Source of the DNA: an uncultured Lachnospiraceae bacterium
Lineage (GTDB): Bacteria > Bacillota > Clostridia > Lachnospirales > Lachnospiraceae
Assembly: GCA_946628415.1 (NCBI GenBank)
Contig: CAMOWK010000010.1
Span: 1 to 64,000 of the forward strand
Length of the DNA stretch: 64,000 nt
Reading direction: 5' to 3'
Shown here piece by piece: positions 1 to 9,210 of this stretch. The notes beneath the pieces were generated by a model that was not told where the DNA came from, did not search any database, and saw only the letters and a program-made list of their open reading frames with translations. The translations under genes and the position numbers were made by a program. Numbering within the stretch: the stretch's first letter is position 1; each line of letters starts with the position of its first letter.

Positions 1-2921
1 ATATCAAGCGGACGTCCGTTTGGAAGGAATGGCATATCCTCAACAGGAAGTATACGTGAAACGACACCCTTATTACCATGACGACCGGCCATCTTATCAC
101 CGACTGATATCTTTCTCTTCTGAGCGATATAAACACGAACCTTCATGTTTACACCCGGTGAAAGTTCATCTCCGTTCTCTCTTGTAAATACCTTTGTATC
201 CATAACAACACCATATGCACCATGAGGTACACGAAGTGATGTATCACGAACTTCTCTTGCCTTCTCAGCGAAAATGGCACGAAGAAGTCTTTCTTCTGCA
301 GTAAGTTCTGTCTCTCCCTTAGGAGTAACCTTTCCAACGAGAATATCACCGGCTCTTACTTCGGCACCAACTCTTATGATACCGTTTTCATCAAGATCCT
401 TAAGTGCATCCTGTGAAAGTCCGGCAAGATCTCTTGTTATCTCTTCAGGTCCGAGTTTTGTATCACGGGCTTCTGTTTCATATTCTTCTATATGAACTGA
501 TGTATATACATCTTCTTTAACAAGTCTTTCTGAAAGAAGTACGGCATCCTCGTAGTTATAACCTTCCCATGTCATGAATCCGATAAGAGGATTCTTACCA
601 AGAGCAAGCTCACCATTATGAGTTGAAGCACCGTCAGCTATAACATCTCCTGCCTTAACCCGATCACCTTTTCTTACGATAGGTCTCTGATTCATGCAGT
701 TGCCCTGGTTGCTTCTTGCAAATTTAATTACATGATACTCATCAAGTGATCCGTCTTCATCAGCCTTAACAATAATCTTCTCACTGGATGAAAGCTCAAC
801 AACACCGTCTCTCTTACATACTATACATACACCTGAGTCAACAGCTGCCTTATTCTCCATACCGGTACCTACAACAGGTGAGTCGGTAACAAGAAGCGGA
901 ACTGCCTGACGCTGCATGTTAGAACCCATGAGGGCACGGTTAGCATCGTCGTTCTGAAGGAAAGGAACCATGGATGTAGCAACCGAGAATACCATTCGAG
1001 GAGATACGTCCATAAGATCAGCATCACTCTTAGGGAACTCGGAAGTCTCTTCTCTATGACGTCCGGCTACGTTATTTCTAACGAAATGTCCTTCTTCATC
1101 AAGCGGCTCAGAAGCCTGAGCTACGTAGTAATTATCTTCTTCATCAGCTGTAAGATAAACTACATCATCAGTAACAACAGGATTCTCAGGATCGGTCTTA
1201 TCGATAACTCTGTATGGTGCTTCGATAAATCCGTACTGATTGATTCTCGCAAATGTTGCAAGTGAGTTTATAAGACCTATGTTCGGTCCTTCAGGTGTCT
1301 CGATAGGACACATTCTTCCGTAATGTGTATAGTGAACGTCTCTAACCTCAAATCCGGCACGATCTCTGGAAAGGCCACCCGGACCAAGTGCTGAAAGACG
1401 TCTCTTATGTGTCAATTCTGAAAGAGGGTTATTTTGATCCATGAACTGTGAAAGCTGTGATGAACCAAAGAACTCTTTAACTACTGAAGTAACAGGTTTT
1501 ATATTGATAAGAGACTGAGGTGATATAGTATCTATATCCTGAGTTGTCATACGTTCTCTTACAACTCTTTCAAGTCTTGAAAGGCCTATACGATACTGAT
1601 TCTGAAGAAGTTCTCCTACAGATCTTATACGTCTGTTACCAAGGTGATCGATATCGTCCTTATTACCGACCCCGTACTCGAGATGCATATTGTAGTTAAT
1701 TGAAGCGAGAATATCCTCTCTTGTGATATGCTTAGGAATAAGGGCATTGATGTTAGCCTTTATAGCTTCTTTAACCTCATCCTCATCCTCTGTCTCCTCA
1801 AGAATTGTCTTAAGGACAGGATAATATACATCTTCTGTAATACCAAGTTCCTCAGGATCAAATCCATATTCCCTGATATCAACAACCATATTGGAAAGAA
1901 CCTTAACATTCCTCTGCTCTGTCTGAATCATTACAAAAGGAACCGCAGCATCCTGTATCTGTTTAGCTGATTCTTTTGTAAGGATTTCACCGGCCGAGAA
2001 CATAAGTTCTCCTGTGCTCGGATCTATAACATCCTCAGCAAGAATGCAGCCTGCAATACGGTTGCGGAATGCAAGTTTCTTATTAAACTTATAACGACCA
2101 ACCTTTGCAAGGTCGTATCTTCTTGCGTCGAAGAACATACCGTGGATAAGTGATTCCGCACTCTCTACAGCAAGAGGCTCACCCGGTCTTATCCTTCTGT
2201 AAAGCTCAAGAAGACCCTCTTCATAATTGGAAGATGCATCTTTCTCAAAGCTTGCAAGAAGCTTAGGCTCATCACCAAAGAGTTCAAGAATCTCTTCATT
2301 TGTACCTATACCAAGTGAACGGATAAGTACAGTAATAGGAACCTTTCTGTTTCTGTCTACACGAACATAAAATACGTCATTGGAATCTGTCTCATATTCA
2401 AGCCACGCACCTCTGTTTGGTATAACGGTACAAGAATAAAGTTCTTTACCTGTCTTATCATGGTCAATACCATAATAAATACCCGGAGAACGGACGAGCT
2501 GACTTACTATAACTCTTTCGGCACCGTTGATTACAAATGTACCGGTAGAAGTCATAAGCGGCATATCGCCCATGAATATATCATGCTGCTTAATCTCTCC
2601 TGTCTCTTTATTATGAAGACGAACATTCACTTTAAGAGGAGCTGCATAAGTTGCATCTCTCTCTTTACATTCCTCTATGGAATACTTCTTCTCTTCTTCG
2701 CACAGCTTATAGTCTACGAACTCAAGACTTAAATTTCCGCTGTAATCTGTAATTGGAGAGATGTCATTGAATGCTTCACGGAGACCTTCCTTTAGAAACC
2801 ACTGATATGAGCTTACCTGAATCTCAATGAGGTTTGGCATCTCCACAACCTCTTTTTTGTTTGAGTAGCTCATACGTGTTGTCTTACCTGACTGAATAGG
2901 ACGCATTTTGTACTTTTTCAT
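1..2921 (-). CDS. rpoB: RNA polymerase beta subunit, 3' end cut by window
   Basis: The gene runs off the left edge: about 973 codons of a protein usually near 1,250-1,300 residues are present. Translating the minus strand gives the typical N-terminus [13 protein letters not shown], the rifampicin-binding region (about 1,380-1,480; [29 protein letters not shown]), the [18 protein letters not shown] block, and near the edge [13 protein letters not shown]. The residues matching E. coli D516, H526 and S531 are the wild-type ones, so no classical rifampicin-resistance change is visible. The ATG at 2921 is chosen because GAGGTGA lies 9 nt upstream; a second in-frame ATG five codons later is less well placed. 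rplL does not precede it: the upstream neighbour is a Nudix gene closed by a terminator, so rpoB is transcribed from its own promoter. Confidence 0.98.
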   Translation of the reverse strand, partial: MKKYKMRPIQSGKTTRMSYSNKKEVVEMPNLIEIQVSSYQWFLKEGLREAFNDISPITDYSGNLSLEFVDYKLCEEEKKYSIEECKERDATYAAPLKVNVRLHNKETGEIKQHDIFMGDMPLMTSTGTFVINGAERVIVSQLVRSPGIYYGIDHDKTGKELYSCTVIPNRGAWLEYETDSNDVFYVRVDRNRKVPITVLIRSLGIGTNEEILELFGDEPKLLASFEKDASSNYEEGLLELYRRIRPGEPLAVESAESLIHGMFFDARRYDLAKVGRYKFNKKLAFRNRIAGCILAEDVIDPSTGELMFSAGEILTKESAKQIQDAAVPFVMIQTEQRNVKVLSNMVVDIREYGFDPEELGITEDVYYPVLKTILEETEDEDEVKEAIKANINALIPKHITREDILASINYNMHLEYGVGNKDDIDHLGNRRIRSVGELLQNQYRIGLSRLERVVRERMTTQDIDTISPQSLINIKPVTSVVKEFFGSSQLSQFMDQNNPLSELTHKRRLSALGPGGLSRDRAGFEVRDVHYTHYGRMCPIETPEGPNIGLINSLATFARINQYGFIEAPYRVIDKTDPENPVVTDDVVYLTADEEDNYYVAQASEPLDEEGHFVRNNVAGRHREETSEFPKSDADLMDVSPRMVFSVATSMVPFLQNDDANRALMGSNMQRQAVPLLVTDSPVVGTGMENKAAVDSGVCIVCKRDGVVELSSSEKIIVKADEDGSLDEYHVIKFARSNQGNCMNQRPIVRKGDRVKAGDVIADGASTHNGELALGKNPLIGFMTWEGYNYEDAVLLSERLVKEDVYTSVHIEEYETEARDTKLGPEEITRDLAGLSQDALKDLDENGIIRVGAEVRAGDILVGKVTPKGETELTAEERLLRAIFAEKAREVRDTSLRVPHGAYGVVMDTKVFTRENGDELSPGVNMKVRVYIAQKRKISVGDKMAGRHGNKGVVSRILPVEDMPFLPNGRPLD

Positions 2922-3019
2922 TAGACGTATTCACCTCTTCTTTTATTATCATAAAGACAGCCGCTGTGGGTTAATGAATAAGCATAGAAACCCACTTTAG
3001 CCTATAATGACAGTTTATA

Positions 3020-3048
3020 ACTGTATCATAACGCAAGAATTTAGTCAA
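3020..3048 (-). promoter_or_regulatory. rpoB promoter and leader
   Basis: On the minus strand TTGACT (3048-3043) and TACAGT (3025-3020) are 17 nt apart, directly after the Nudix terminator. The predicted start near 3013 leaves a leader of about 90 nt. It contains a small hairpin with 7-bp arms (2966-2972 and 2989-2995, GTGGGTT/AACCCAC) before the ribosome binding site. The hairpin has no U-run, so it is not an intrinsic terminator. Confidence 0.7.
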
Positions 3049-3049
3049 C

Positions 3050-3091
3050 CGAAAAATAATCCTTCCGGTAAAATTTTTTTCCCGGAAGGAT
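3050..3091 (-). terminator. Intrinsic terminator after the Nudix gene
   Basis: Minus-strand hairpin with 10-bp arms (3082-3091 and 3059-3068, ATCCTTCCGG/CCGGAAGGAT), followed by ATTATTTTTC. It begins 6 nt past the Nudix stop codon and separates that operon from rpoB. Confidence 0.85.
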
Positions 3092-3096
3092 TTCCT

Positions 3097-3660
3097 TTAT
3101 ATTTCTTTGCTCCAAAGGTAACAGTAAGCCTGAGTCCTTGCAGCGAATTTCTTTGTTTTAAGAAGCTCTCTCACTTCATCCTTTGTATAAAAGCCCGCTT
3201 CTATTTCTTCAAAAACAGAATCGCTGGTCCTTATTTCTCCTTTACATTTACCCACAACACATACATTCTTTTCATTTGAAAACCCGACTGCGCTGTAGCT
3301 TTCTCCTATAAAGTCGTCAACAGAAACGACCGAAAGCCCCGTTTCTTCTCTAAGTTCTCTTACAGCTGCTTCCCCCGGTTCTTCACCTTCATCGATGAGT
3401 CCTGCCGGAAAATTATAAACCCATTCTCCCGGAGCAAGTCTGAACTCCTTATTAAGAAGGATTCTTTCACCGCTTTCATCTGTCATTATGATCACGACCG
3501 CATCCGGCTTTCTGTCATGCAGCCTGTCAAATGAATCGATATCCTTATCACGGCTTATCATTTCATATATCTTATCCTGTCCATCGCTTGTCTTATAAAG
3601 AAGGTCGTATCTTGTTATAAACTTTCCCGCTTCTTTCTTCGTAAGCCCCTTAAATTCCAT
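3097..3660 (-). CDS. Nudix hydrolase, ADP-ribose pyrophosphatase-like
   Basis: A 187-residue protein with a complete Nudix box at about residues 87-109 (GLIDEGEEPGEAAVRELREE, then TGL), giving the G-x5-E-x7-REU-x-EE-x-G-U pattern that binds the catalytic divalent metals. Family members cleave nucleoside diphosphates linked to another moiety; length and N-terminal layout suit the ADP-sugar pyrophosphatase branch, but the substrate cannot be read from sequence. It is the last gene of a minus-strand array that also carries two (p)ppGpp synthetases, and a terminator follows at once. Housecleaning of nucleotides or alarmone-related compounds is possible but is inference only. Confidence 0.88.
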   Translation of the reverse strand: MEFKGLTKKEAGKFITRYDLLYKTSDGQDKIYEMISRDKDIDSFDRLHDRKPDAVVIIMTDESGERILLNKEFRLAPGEWVYNFPAGLIDEGEEPGEAAVRELREETGLSVVSVDDFIGESYSAVGFSNEKNVCVVGKCKGEIRTSDSVFEEIEAGFYTKDEVRELLKTKKFAARTQAYCYLWSKEI

Positions 3661-3671
3661 AAAAGCTCCCT

Positions 3672-4415
3672 TTACCTTTCATCTGTAAGATCTCCGCTTT
3701 CAGAAAGTGAGTATTTATCGCCGTACTCTTTGGGCTTTACCTGCAGCATACAGTCTATATAAGCCTTATCTCTTGAAAGCATCTCCCTCATATCTCTCAT
3801 AAACTGACCGCTGTAAGGCTGCACCTCCGCATCAACTCCAACGGCATTATATCCCATCCGTCCGGCAACGTAGATTGCTCTGTAAAGATGATATTTCTGA
3901 GTGATAACAATAACACTTGATGCACCAAATGTATTTTTAGCCCTGTACATACTGTCATAAGTCGAATACCCGGCATGATCCATATAAATATCTTCCGACG
4001 GCACGCCTTTCCCTATTAGATAGTCCTTCATAACTCTTACTTCGTTATAATAGTCATCCCTGTGGTCGCCGCTTACTATTATCTTCAGCCCTGTCGCCTT
4101 ATACACCTCATATGCCGTGTCAAGTCTGTCGGCAAGCATATGACTCGGACTTTTGTCAGGCTTAACACTGCATCCAAGCACAAGTATGGCATCATAATCA
4201 AACTTCTTTACATCTTCCGCCTTAACAATTCGGTTTTTCTGGGTATATATTATCCAGAGATTTGCAAATGCAGTATAGAGAGCAGCTATAATCAGAATCA
4301 TTATAAGAAAGCGCAGAATCCCACGAAGAAATCTTCTTCCGAAACTCTTTTCATTTTTCCCGGCTTTATTCTTCCCTCTGCTCTTCTTTTTTTTCTTTTC
4401 CTTAGTTTCTGCCAT
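3672..4415 (-). CDS. SanA/YdcF-like (DUF218) membrane-anchored protein
   Basis: A lysine-rich N-terminus is followed by one membrane helix (about residues 30-50 of 247) and a DUF218 domain with the family landmarks DAILVLGCSV, LADRLDTAYEVY, IIVSGD, MDHAGYSTYDSMYRAK and ITQKYHLYRAIY. SanA-type proteins affect envelope permeability and vancomycin exclusion in enterobacteria; the enzymatic activity of the family is not settled. The reading frame can be extended upstream to a TTG at 4433, but the ATG at 4415 is preferred. Either start overlaps the 3' end of the alarmone synthetase upstream (stop at 4402), which suggests translational coupling. A gap of 11 nt separates it from the Nudix gene. Confidence 0.8.
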   Translation of the reverse strand: MAETKEKKKKKSRGKNKAGKNEKSFGRRFLRGILRFLIMILIIAALYTAFANLWIIYTQKNRIVKAEDVKKFDYDAILVLGCSVKPDKSPSHMLADRLDTAYEVYKATGLKIIVSGDHRDDYYNEVRVMKDYLIGKGVPSEDIYMDHAGYSTYDSMYRAKNTFGASSVIVITQKYHLYRAIYVAGRMGYNAVGVDAEVQPYSGQFMRDMREMLSRDKAYIDCMLQVKPKEYGDKYSLSESGDLTDER

Positions 4416-5082
4416 CTTCTTCGTCCATATCAATCTTCATTCTTATGCTTTCCATCTCTTCATCAAGAAGAGAAAGAATATTTGCGCATTTTTTGAGCCT
4501 TCCCGTTACTTCTTCAGGCTCTTTGATTTCTTTTTTATATTTAAGCTTATGTTCAACGCTCGCCCAGAAATCCATCGCAATAGTCCTGAACTGAACTTCA
4601 ACCTTCATATGCCTTTTTCCTTCGGACAGGAATATAGGTATATCTACTATCATGTGAAGGGATCTGTATCCGTTTGGTTTGGGATTTGCAATATAATCTT
4701 TTCTCTGAACAAGCAGCACATCATCCTGTTCTATAAGAAGATCCGCAAGTTTATAAATATCTTCTATAAATGAACATACCACTCTTATTCCTGCTATATC
4801 AAATAGCTCTCTTTCCATGTCTGCAGTTGTAAGAGCAATGCCCCTGCGATGCATTTTCTCAACTATACTTACGGGCTTCTTCAATCTGGATTCAATACTC
4901 TCAAACGGATTACGGTCATATTGAAGAGAAAATTCCGCATCCAGTACACGAAGTTTCGTCTCAATCTCCATTATGGCGCACCGATAAAGTGTCATGAGTT
5001 TAATGAATTCATCGGTTTCCGCAAATTCCTTTGCAACTTTTTCAATCTCCTCAAATGAGGATATATTATCTATCAATTCCAT
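4402..5082 (-). CDS. Small alarmone synthetase (RelA/SpoT synthetase domain only), copy 1
   Basis: A 226-residue stand-alone synthetase of the RelP/RelQ class, which makes (p)ppGpp from ATP and GDP/GTP. Visible motifs are ESRLKKPVSIVEKMHRRGI, DIAGIRVV with the metal-binding Asp near residue 95, VQRKDYIANPKPNGYRSLH with the nucleotide-stacking Tyr near 139, and VEVQFRT with the catalytic Glu near 162, then a C-terminal helix resembling the RelQ tetramerisation helix. There is no HD hydrolase domain and no TGS/ACT domain, so it can only synthesise. It follows the histidine kinase after 57 nt. It is clearly paralogous to the gene at 7118-7741 but diverged, so the pair is not a recent duplication. 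Confidence 0.92.
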   Translation of the reverse strand: MELIDNISSFEEIEKVAKEFAETDEFIKLMTLYRCAIMEIETKLRVLDAEFSLQYDRNPFESIESRLKKPVSIVEKMHRRGIALTTADMERELFDIAGIRVVCSFIEDIYKLADLLIEQDDVLLVQRKDYIANPKPNGYRSLHMIVDIPIFLSEGKRHMKVEVQFRTIAMDFWASVEHKLKYKKEIKEPEEVTGRLKKCANILSLLDEEMESIRMKIDMDEEDGRN

Positions 5083-5139
5083 TTAGTCTGTCCCTGATTT
5101 AATTATTTTCTTATAACGCAATGATGATACAAATTGTAA

Positions 5140-6390
5140 TTATATAATGACAGTAAAAAGTATTACCCCGTCACTATATGAAACACTGATCTTTCCACCG
5201 AACACATCAACTATTCCCTTTGCCATGGAAAGACCGATTCCATAGCCTTTCTTTGCACTGTTATGCGACTCATCTTCGCGGTAGAATCTGTCAAAGAATC
5301 TGCTGTAATCAGCATTAGCACCGTCCTTATAAGAATTGGAAACAAGCAGAATGCTTTGCTTATTCTTCTTTGAAAGACTTATCGTCACCTTTCCGCCATC
5401 ATCACAATACTTAACAGCATTATCCATGAGTATGTTGATCAGTGTATGAAGACTCTTCTTTTCAGCCTTTACGATAATATCATCATCTATACTGCTTTCA
5501 AGTATCTTATTATCCGCCTTGGCAAGAGATTCAAATGAATCTGCAACCTCATGTGCTTCTTTGGAATAATCCACATTTTCAAGAACCATGTCACTTGCTT
5601 CATCCATCCTTGCAAGAGTAATAAGGTCATTAATAAGTCCCGAAAGTCTCTTTACCTGATTCATGGTACTTTCAGTCCATTCATTTTTCCCCGTTGTCAT
5701 CTCTATAACTTCAGTATTTGCAGAAATAATGGCAATAGGCGTTTTCAGTTCATGACCTGCATTGGTTATGAACTCCTTCTGCTTTTCATTATTCAGAACC
5801 ATAGGTCTTATAACTCTTGACGAAAGAAGTACAAGTATAAGTATGAAAAGAAGCATACTTATCAGCCCTATATACAGTGAGAATATAAACATATTATGAA
5901 TGCTTCGGAGTCTTTGTGTAGCATCCAGAAAAACTATAAAGCAATTATCCTCATTTTCGACAACCTTATATGTATATATGAGACTGTTTTTGGTTATACT
6001 TCCATATTCCTTGAACAATCCGCCTTTTTTCTTAACATCATAAAGCTTCACGATAGCGTCAGCCAGTTCAATGGCATCCTCTTCGGAAACAGCGGCAATA
6101 TTCTCCATATACATGCTTGTTACGCCTTCATCCTGATCAAGAAAGATCGTGAAATATCTGTTTTCATATCTTGCCTCCTCAGAAATAAAGAAGTCATAAT
6201 TATCCTTCTTGGTTGATTTGTAATCCGGCATCACACCGTCATTCTCACCGATAAAATCGAGAATTGAGTAAACTTCGGCATAAATGTCTGTTGCAGTCAC
6301 AACGTTAACAACTCCCAGTATTATCAGAAGCACAAGAAATACTGCGAAACTGGCTATCCCTATGAACTTTTTCCTGAGTTTATTCGCCAT
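5140..6390 (-). CDS. Sensor histidine kinase
   Basis: A 416-residue membrane kinase. Transmembrane helices lie at about residues 8-32 and 166-190 and flank an extracellular sensor region of about 130 residues with no recognised fold. A linker leads to the HisKA helix with GHELKTP (phospho-acceptor His about 213), the N box LMDNAVKYCDDGG, and GYGIGLSMAKGIVDVFGG as the ATP-lid region. It lies 53 nt downstream of the OmpR-type regulator and is presumably its partner. Unusually, the pair sits between two alarmone synthetase genes in the same orientation, so the signal may be linked to (p)ppGpp production; this is inference from position. Confidence 0.92.
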   Translation of the reverse strand: MANKLRKKFIGIASFAVFLVLLIILGVVNVVTATDIYAEVYSILDFIGENDGVMPDYKSTKKDNYDFFISEEARYENRYFTIFLDQDEGVTSMYMENIAAVSEEDAIELADAIVKLYDVKKKGGLFKEYGSITKNSLIYTYKVVENEDNCFIVFLDATQRLRSIHNMFIFSLYIGLISMLLFILILVLLSSRVIRPMVLNNEKQKEFITNAGHELKTPIAIISANTEVIEMTTGKNEWTESTMNQVKRLSGLINDLITLARMDEASDMVLENVDYSKEAHEVADSFESLAKADNKILESSIDDDIIVKAEKKSLHTLINILMDNAVKYCDDGGKVTISLSKKNKQSILLVSNSYKDGANADYSRFFDRFYREDESHNSAKKGYGIGLSMAKGIVDVFGGKISVSYSDGVILFTVII

Positions 6391-6443
6391 AGTTCTTCCT
6401 CAAAATGTAACGTCAAAAAGCAAAATCTTCACTAAAACACTTA

Positions 6444-7115
6444 TTAATCCACCTGCACAAGCTTAAAGCCCGACTCTGCATCTCCCTCTATAGTAATATC
6501 GGAAGCAACCGACTTTAGCTTTGATCTGATATACGAAATATAAACGTAGACTATATCTCTTCCGGTCCCCGATTCATCTTTCCATACATGATTAAATATC
6601 TCATCATTTGTAAGTGTCTTATCTTTATTAAGGAGCATGTACTCAAGCAGAACCGACTCTTTTCTTGCAAGCCTTATCGAATTTTCACATCTTAGTTCCT
6701 GTTCGGAAGTATTTAGAAATGTATTGCCCATGGAAAGAAGTGTTGGAGTATAGCTCTCTTTTCTTCTGGTCATGGATCTTATTCTTGCAAGTAATTCCCC
6801 CATCGCAAAGGGTTTTGTAAGATAATCATCCGCTCCTGCATCAAGACCTGTTATCCTGTCTTCAACCTCTGCTTTTGCAGTAAGAAAAAGCACCGGCGTC
6901 ATATTACCGGCAGCACGGATTTCCCTAAGAGCAGTAACTCCATCCATTTTAGGCATCATTATATCGAATATACATGCGTCATACAGTTCATTTTTAGCAG
7001 CCTCAACAGCTTTTTCCCCGTCATAAACCTGCTTTACTGTATAACCGTTATGCGTGAGGATCGCAGTTATGGCGCGTGACATATCCTTTTCATCTTCAGC
7101 GAGTAATATATTCAT
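6444..7115 (-). CDS. OmpR-family response regulator
   Basis: A 223-residue protein with an N-terminal receiver domain (LLAEDEKDM acidic pocket, phospho-acceptor D51 in IFDIMMPKMDG, conserved Thr in FLTAKA and Lys in LTKPF) and a C-terminal winged helix of the Trans_reg_C type (EYMLLNKDKTLTNDEIFNHV, DIVYVYISYIRSKL). It should bind DNA when phosphorylated by the kinase encoded next. It starts only 2 nt after the stop of the second alarmone synthetase, which indicates co-transcription. Its targets are unknown. Confidence 0.94.
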   Translation of the reverse strand: MNILLAEDEKDMSRAITAILTHNGYTVKQVYDGEKAVEAAKNELYDACIFDIMMPKMDGVTALREIRAAGNMTPVLFLTAKAEVEDRITGLDAGADDYLTKPFAMGELLARIRSMTRRKESYTPTLLSMGNTFLNTSEQELRCENSIRLARKESVLLEYMLLNKDKTLTNDEIFNHVWKDESGTGRDIVYVYISYIRSKLKSVASDITIEGDAESGFKLVQVD

Positions 7116-7117
7116 AA

Positions 7118-7741
7118 TTATAGTTTCCCATCAATCAGATCTTTTATAGTCTGCATGGAAACATCACATGCAGCGAGCTCATCTGCACAGCGTTTCAGTT
7201 CTGCTACTATAAGCTCTTCATTCTTAATATCCTTCTTATATTTAAGCTGGTGTTCAAGACTTGCCCATGTATCCATGGCTATAGTCCTTAACTGCAGCTC
7301 AACATAGTATTTGCCCGGTGTATTCCCGTCACAGTCGGGAAAAGGCTCTGTTAGTTCAAGTATCAGATGATAGCTTCTGTATCCATTTGGCTTAGCATGC
7401 CGTATATAGTCTTTTTCACGAACTATCCTGCAGTTAGTAAATCTTCTTATCTCCTCGATGATATCATAGATATTATCAACAAATGAAAAGACAACCCTTA
7501 TTCCTATGGCATCCTTTAGCTCCATCAGAGCAGAATGCGGTGTAAGAGGCAGGCCTTTTCTGTTACATTTTTCTATCATGCTTTCTTCAGACTTGATCCT
7601 GGATGAGATATGTTCATATTTATGCTCGCCCCTCTGTTCAAAATATAATCTGTCCAGAAACTCAAATCTTGATTTTATATCTATGAGAACCTCCGGAAGG
7701 TATCTCCCGTATTCCCCATATACGCTTTTAATTACTTCCAT
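7118..7741 (-). CDS. Small alarmone synthetase, copy 2
   Basis: A 207-residue synthetase-only RelQ-like protein. It shows SSRIKSEESMIEKCNRKGL, DAIGIRVVFSF with Asp near 77, REKDYIRHAKPNGYRSYH, and VELQLRTIAMDTWASLEHQL with the catalytic Glu near 148. All active-site positions expected for (p)ppGpp synthesis are present, and no hydrolase or regulatory domain is attached. It starts 12 nt after the SecD-like gene and stops 2 nt before the response regulator. Having a second, diverged copy two genes away (4402-5082) in the same transcription unit is unusual; small alarmone synthetases in Firmicutes are normally encoded at separate loci. Confidence 0.92.
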   Translation of the reverse strand: MEVIKSVYGEYGRYLPEVLIDIKSRFEFLDRLYFEQRGEHKYEHISSRIKSEESMIEKCNRKGLPLTPHSALMELKDAIGIRVVFSFVDNIYDIIEEIRRFTNCRIVREKDYIRHAKPNGYRSYHLILELTEPFPDCDGNTPGKYYVELQLRTIAMDTWASLEHQLKYKKDIKNEELIVAELKRCADELAACDVSMQTIKDLIDGKL

Positions 7742-7753
7742 ATTTCTACACCA

Positions 7754-8506
7754 CTAATTAATATGCTTTACATCTAGTCTTACAGGAACCGGATAATTCC
7801 CGGAAGCTATAATGGTTGCATATTTTTCTGCTTTATAATAATCACTGATATCGTAAGTTTTAAGAACCCCGTCAGTTATCTGCTTCCTTGAATATGCCAT
7901 TGCAAAAAGCTCATCATCCACATATATGTAGAACGAAGTGTTCTTGCCGTCTGAAGTCTTATCCTTAAGCTTCTCACTTTTTTCATCATTTAGCTTTATA
8001 GTAAGAATCGTCTGATCGTAATCAAGATTAGGATCATCCTCGATAGAAGACTCACATGAAACAATGTCATCATTTTTAGCCAGAACATAGTATCTGCTGT
8101 CTTTGGAAAATGTATTGTAATTATCTTCATCCAGTATCATTACATTACCGCTTTTCCCCATGGTGTCTATTATATCTGCAGTATCGATACCTTTAGTCAT
8201 CATCGGAATTTTGCATATTATATCACCATTTGCCTTCTGATAAACTTCCGAATAATCCGAATAGGTTTTAGCTCTTTTTTCCATAGCAGTAAGCACCTTA
8301 TCCACATCAGCCTTCGGTGCAGTTTTATCTACTTGAAAAATCAGTATAAGGCCGCTTTCCTCAGCATTGGTATAGTCAATGGTCTTTTCTTTATTCGCCC
8401 GTATATAAATAAAAAGAACTACAGCCAAAACTAAAACTGTCGGAATAGCTATAGTCAGTATATTTTTTATGAGTCTCTCTCTTTGTCTTTTTGAAAGCTT
8501 TGCCAT
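7754..8506 (-). CDS. Single-pass membrane protein with a SecD-like extracellular domain
   Basis: About 250 residues: a basic N-terminus, one membrane helix (about residues 14-36) and an extracytoplasmic domain. The order of blocks resembles SecD outside its membrane channel: GLILIFQVDK (SecD GLDLxLxVD), a helix ending in an RAK segment, GDIICKIPMM (SecD ILVQIPG), then DQTILTIKLNDEKSEKL, a YIYVDDELFAMAYSRKQIT segment (SecD VLDGKVISAPxVxxxI) and a closing IIASGNYPVPVRLDV (SecD LLRSGALPVPLxI). The six-helix SecD transport domain is missing, so it cannot be a translocase subunit. The ATG at 8506 is preferred over 8518 because GGAG lies 6 nt before it. It leads the alarmone/two-component array and could be an envelope sensor or a chaperone-like domain. 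Confidence 0.6.
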   Translation of the reverse strand: MAKLSKRQRERLIKNILTIAIPTVLVLAVVLFIYIRANKEKTIDYTNAEESGLILIFQVDKTAPKADVDKVLTAMEKRAKTYSDYSEVYQKANGDIICKIPMMTKGIDTADIIDTMGKSGNVMILDEDNYNTFSKDSRYYVLAKNDDIVSCESSIEDDPNLDYDQTILTIKLNDEKSEKLKDKTSDGKNTSFYIYVDDELFAMAYSRKQITDGVLKTYDISDYYKAEKYATIIASGNYPVPVRLDVKHIN

Positions 8507-8518
8507 ACCCTTCTCCAT

Positions 8519-8553
8519 AGAAATTGAGTAGGGAAAACCGTTCTTCCCTACTC
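8519..8553 (-). terminator. Probable weak terminator between the FAS operon and the alarmone array
   Basis: A perfect 10-bp inverted repeat (8544-8553 and 8526-8535, GAGTAGGGAA/TTCCCTACTC), followed on the minus strand only by CAATTTCT. The weak U-tract suggests partial read-through. No promoter is evident in the 50 nt before the SecD-like gene. Confidence 0.55.
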
Positions 8554-8572
8554 TCCTATCATCATAGCCTTA

Positions 8573-9199
8573 TCACTTAAAAACTACAGAAGATTCTTTT
8601 TTCTTCTTTAATTCTTCTCTTCTTTTTTCAAGTTCTTCGCGTCTTTTCTTAAGCTTTTCTTCTTCTATCTTCTTTATCCTGTCATCACCTGTTTTTTGCA
8701 TAAAAGCTGAAACAATTACAAGAAGAAGCGCAACTATCATGAGTATAAAACCATATGCAATATTCACATTCTCGGCTTTAGACTCATAACCTGTACCCAC
8801 AACAGCTTCAGTAACCTGTCTGGATATGTAAAACTTTGTAAATATCATCGTAACTACAGCCAGAAGCATAACGGCAAAAGATGTAAAGAAATACTTAAGC
8901 GGCTGCTTTCTGACAGAAAAATAAAATGCAACTATACATGCAGCTATTACGGCTATACCCACATATGAACCCTGAATGAAACTCAGCGTATTAACTACCG
9001 AAGAATCATTTCCGCTTACCAGAGTTGTAACTGTAGTATACTTAAAAGCCGGAACAAAAAGGGAAATCCCAGTAAGCACCAGACCTGCCAGTGACATCAC
9101 AAAGCCAATATAATAAATATTAAGTTTCTTTTTCCCTTCAGCATCTGCTAAAAAGAAATGATCTATCATCTTTTCTTTTTCATTTTCTTGAAGCGCCAT
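8573..9199 (-). CDS. Four-helix membrane protein of unknown function
   Basis: A 208-residue protein with about four predicted membrane helices (roughly residues 27-50, 78-95, 103-125 and 148-166). A highly charged Lys/Arg/Glu tail with heptad-like EEEKLKKRREELEKRREEL spacing probably forms a cytoplasmic coiled coil. I do not recognise a family. It starts 11 nt after the MarR-like gene that ends the fatty acid operon and is followed by a hairpin, so it is probably the last gene of that operon. A role in membrane lipid metabolism or its sensing is possible from position only. Confidence 0.7.
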   Translation of the reverse strand: MALQENEKEKMIDHFFLADAEGKKKLNIYYIGFVMSLAGLVLTGISLFVPAFKYTTVTTLVSGNDSSVVNTLSFIQGSYVGIAVIAACIVAFYFSVRKQPLKYFFTSFAVMLLAVVTMIFTKFYISRQVTEAVVGTGYESKAENVNIAYGFILMIVALLLVIVSAFMQKTGDDRIKKIEEEKLKKRREELEKRREELKKKKESSVVFK

Positions 9200-9210
9200 A
9201 TCTGCCCCCC

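Noticed and set aside
149..495. Short overlapping ORFs on both strands inside the rpoB region
   Set aside because: They are out-of-frame shadows of rpoB, whose minus-strand frame gives an uninterrupted canonical beta subunit.
2966..2995. Intrinsic terminator in the rpoB leader
   Set aside because: The 7-bp hairpin is not followed by a U-run in the direction of transcription.
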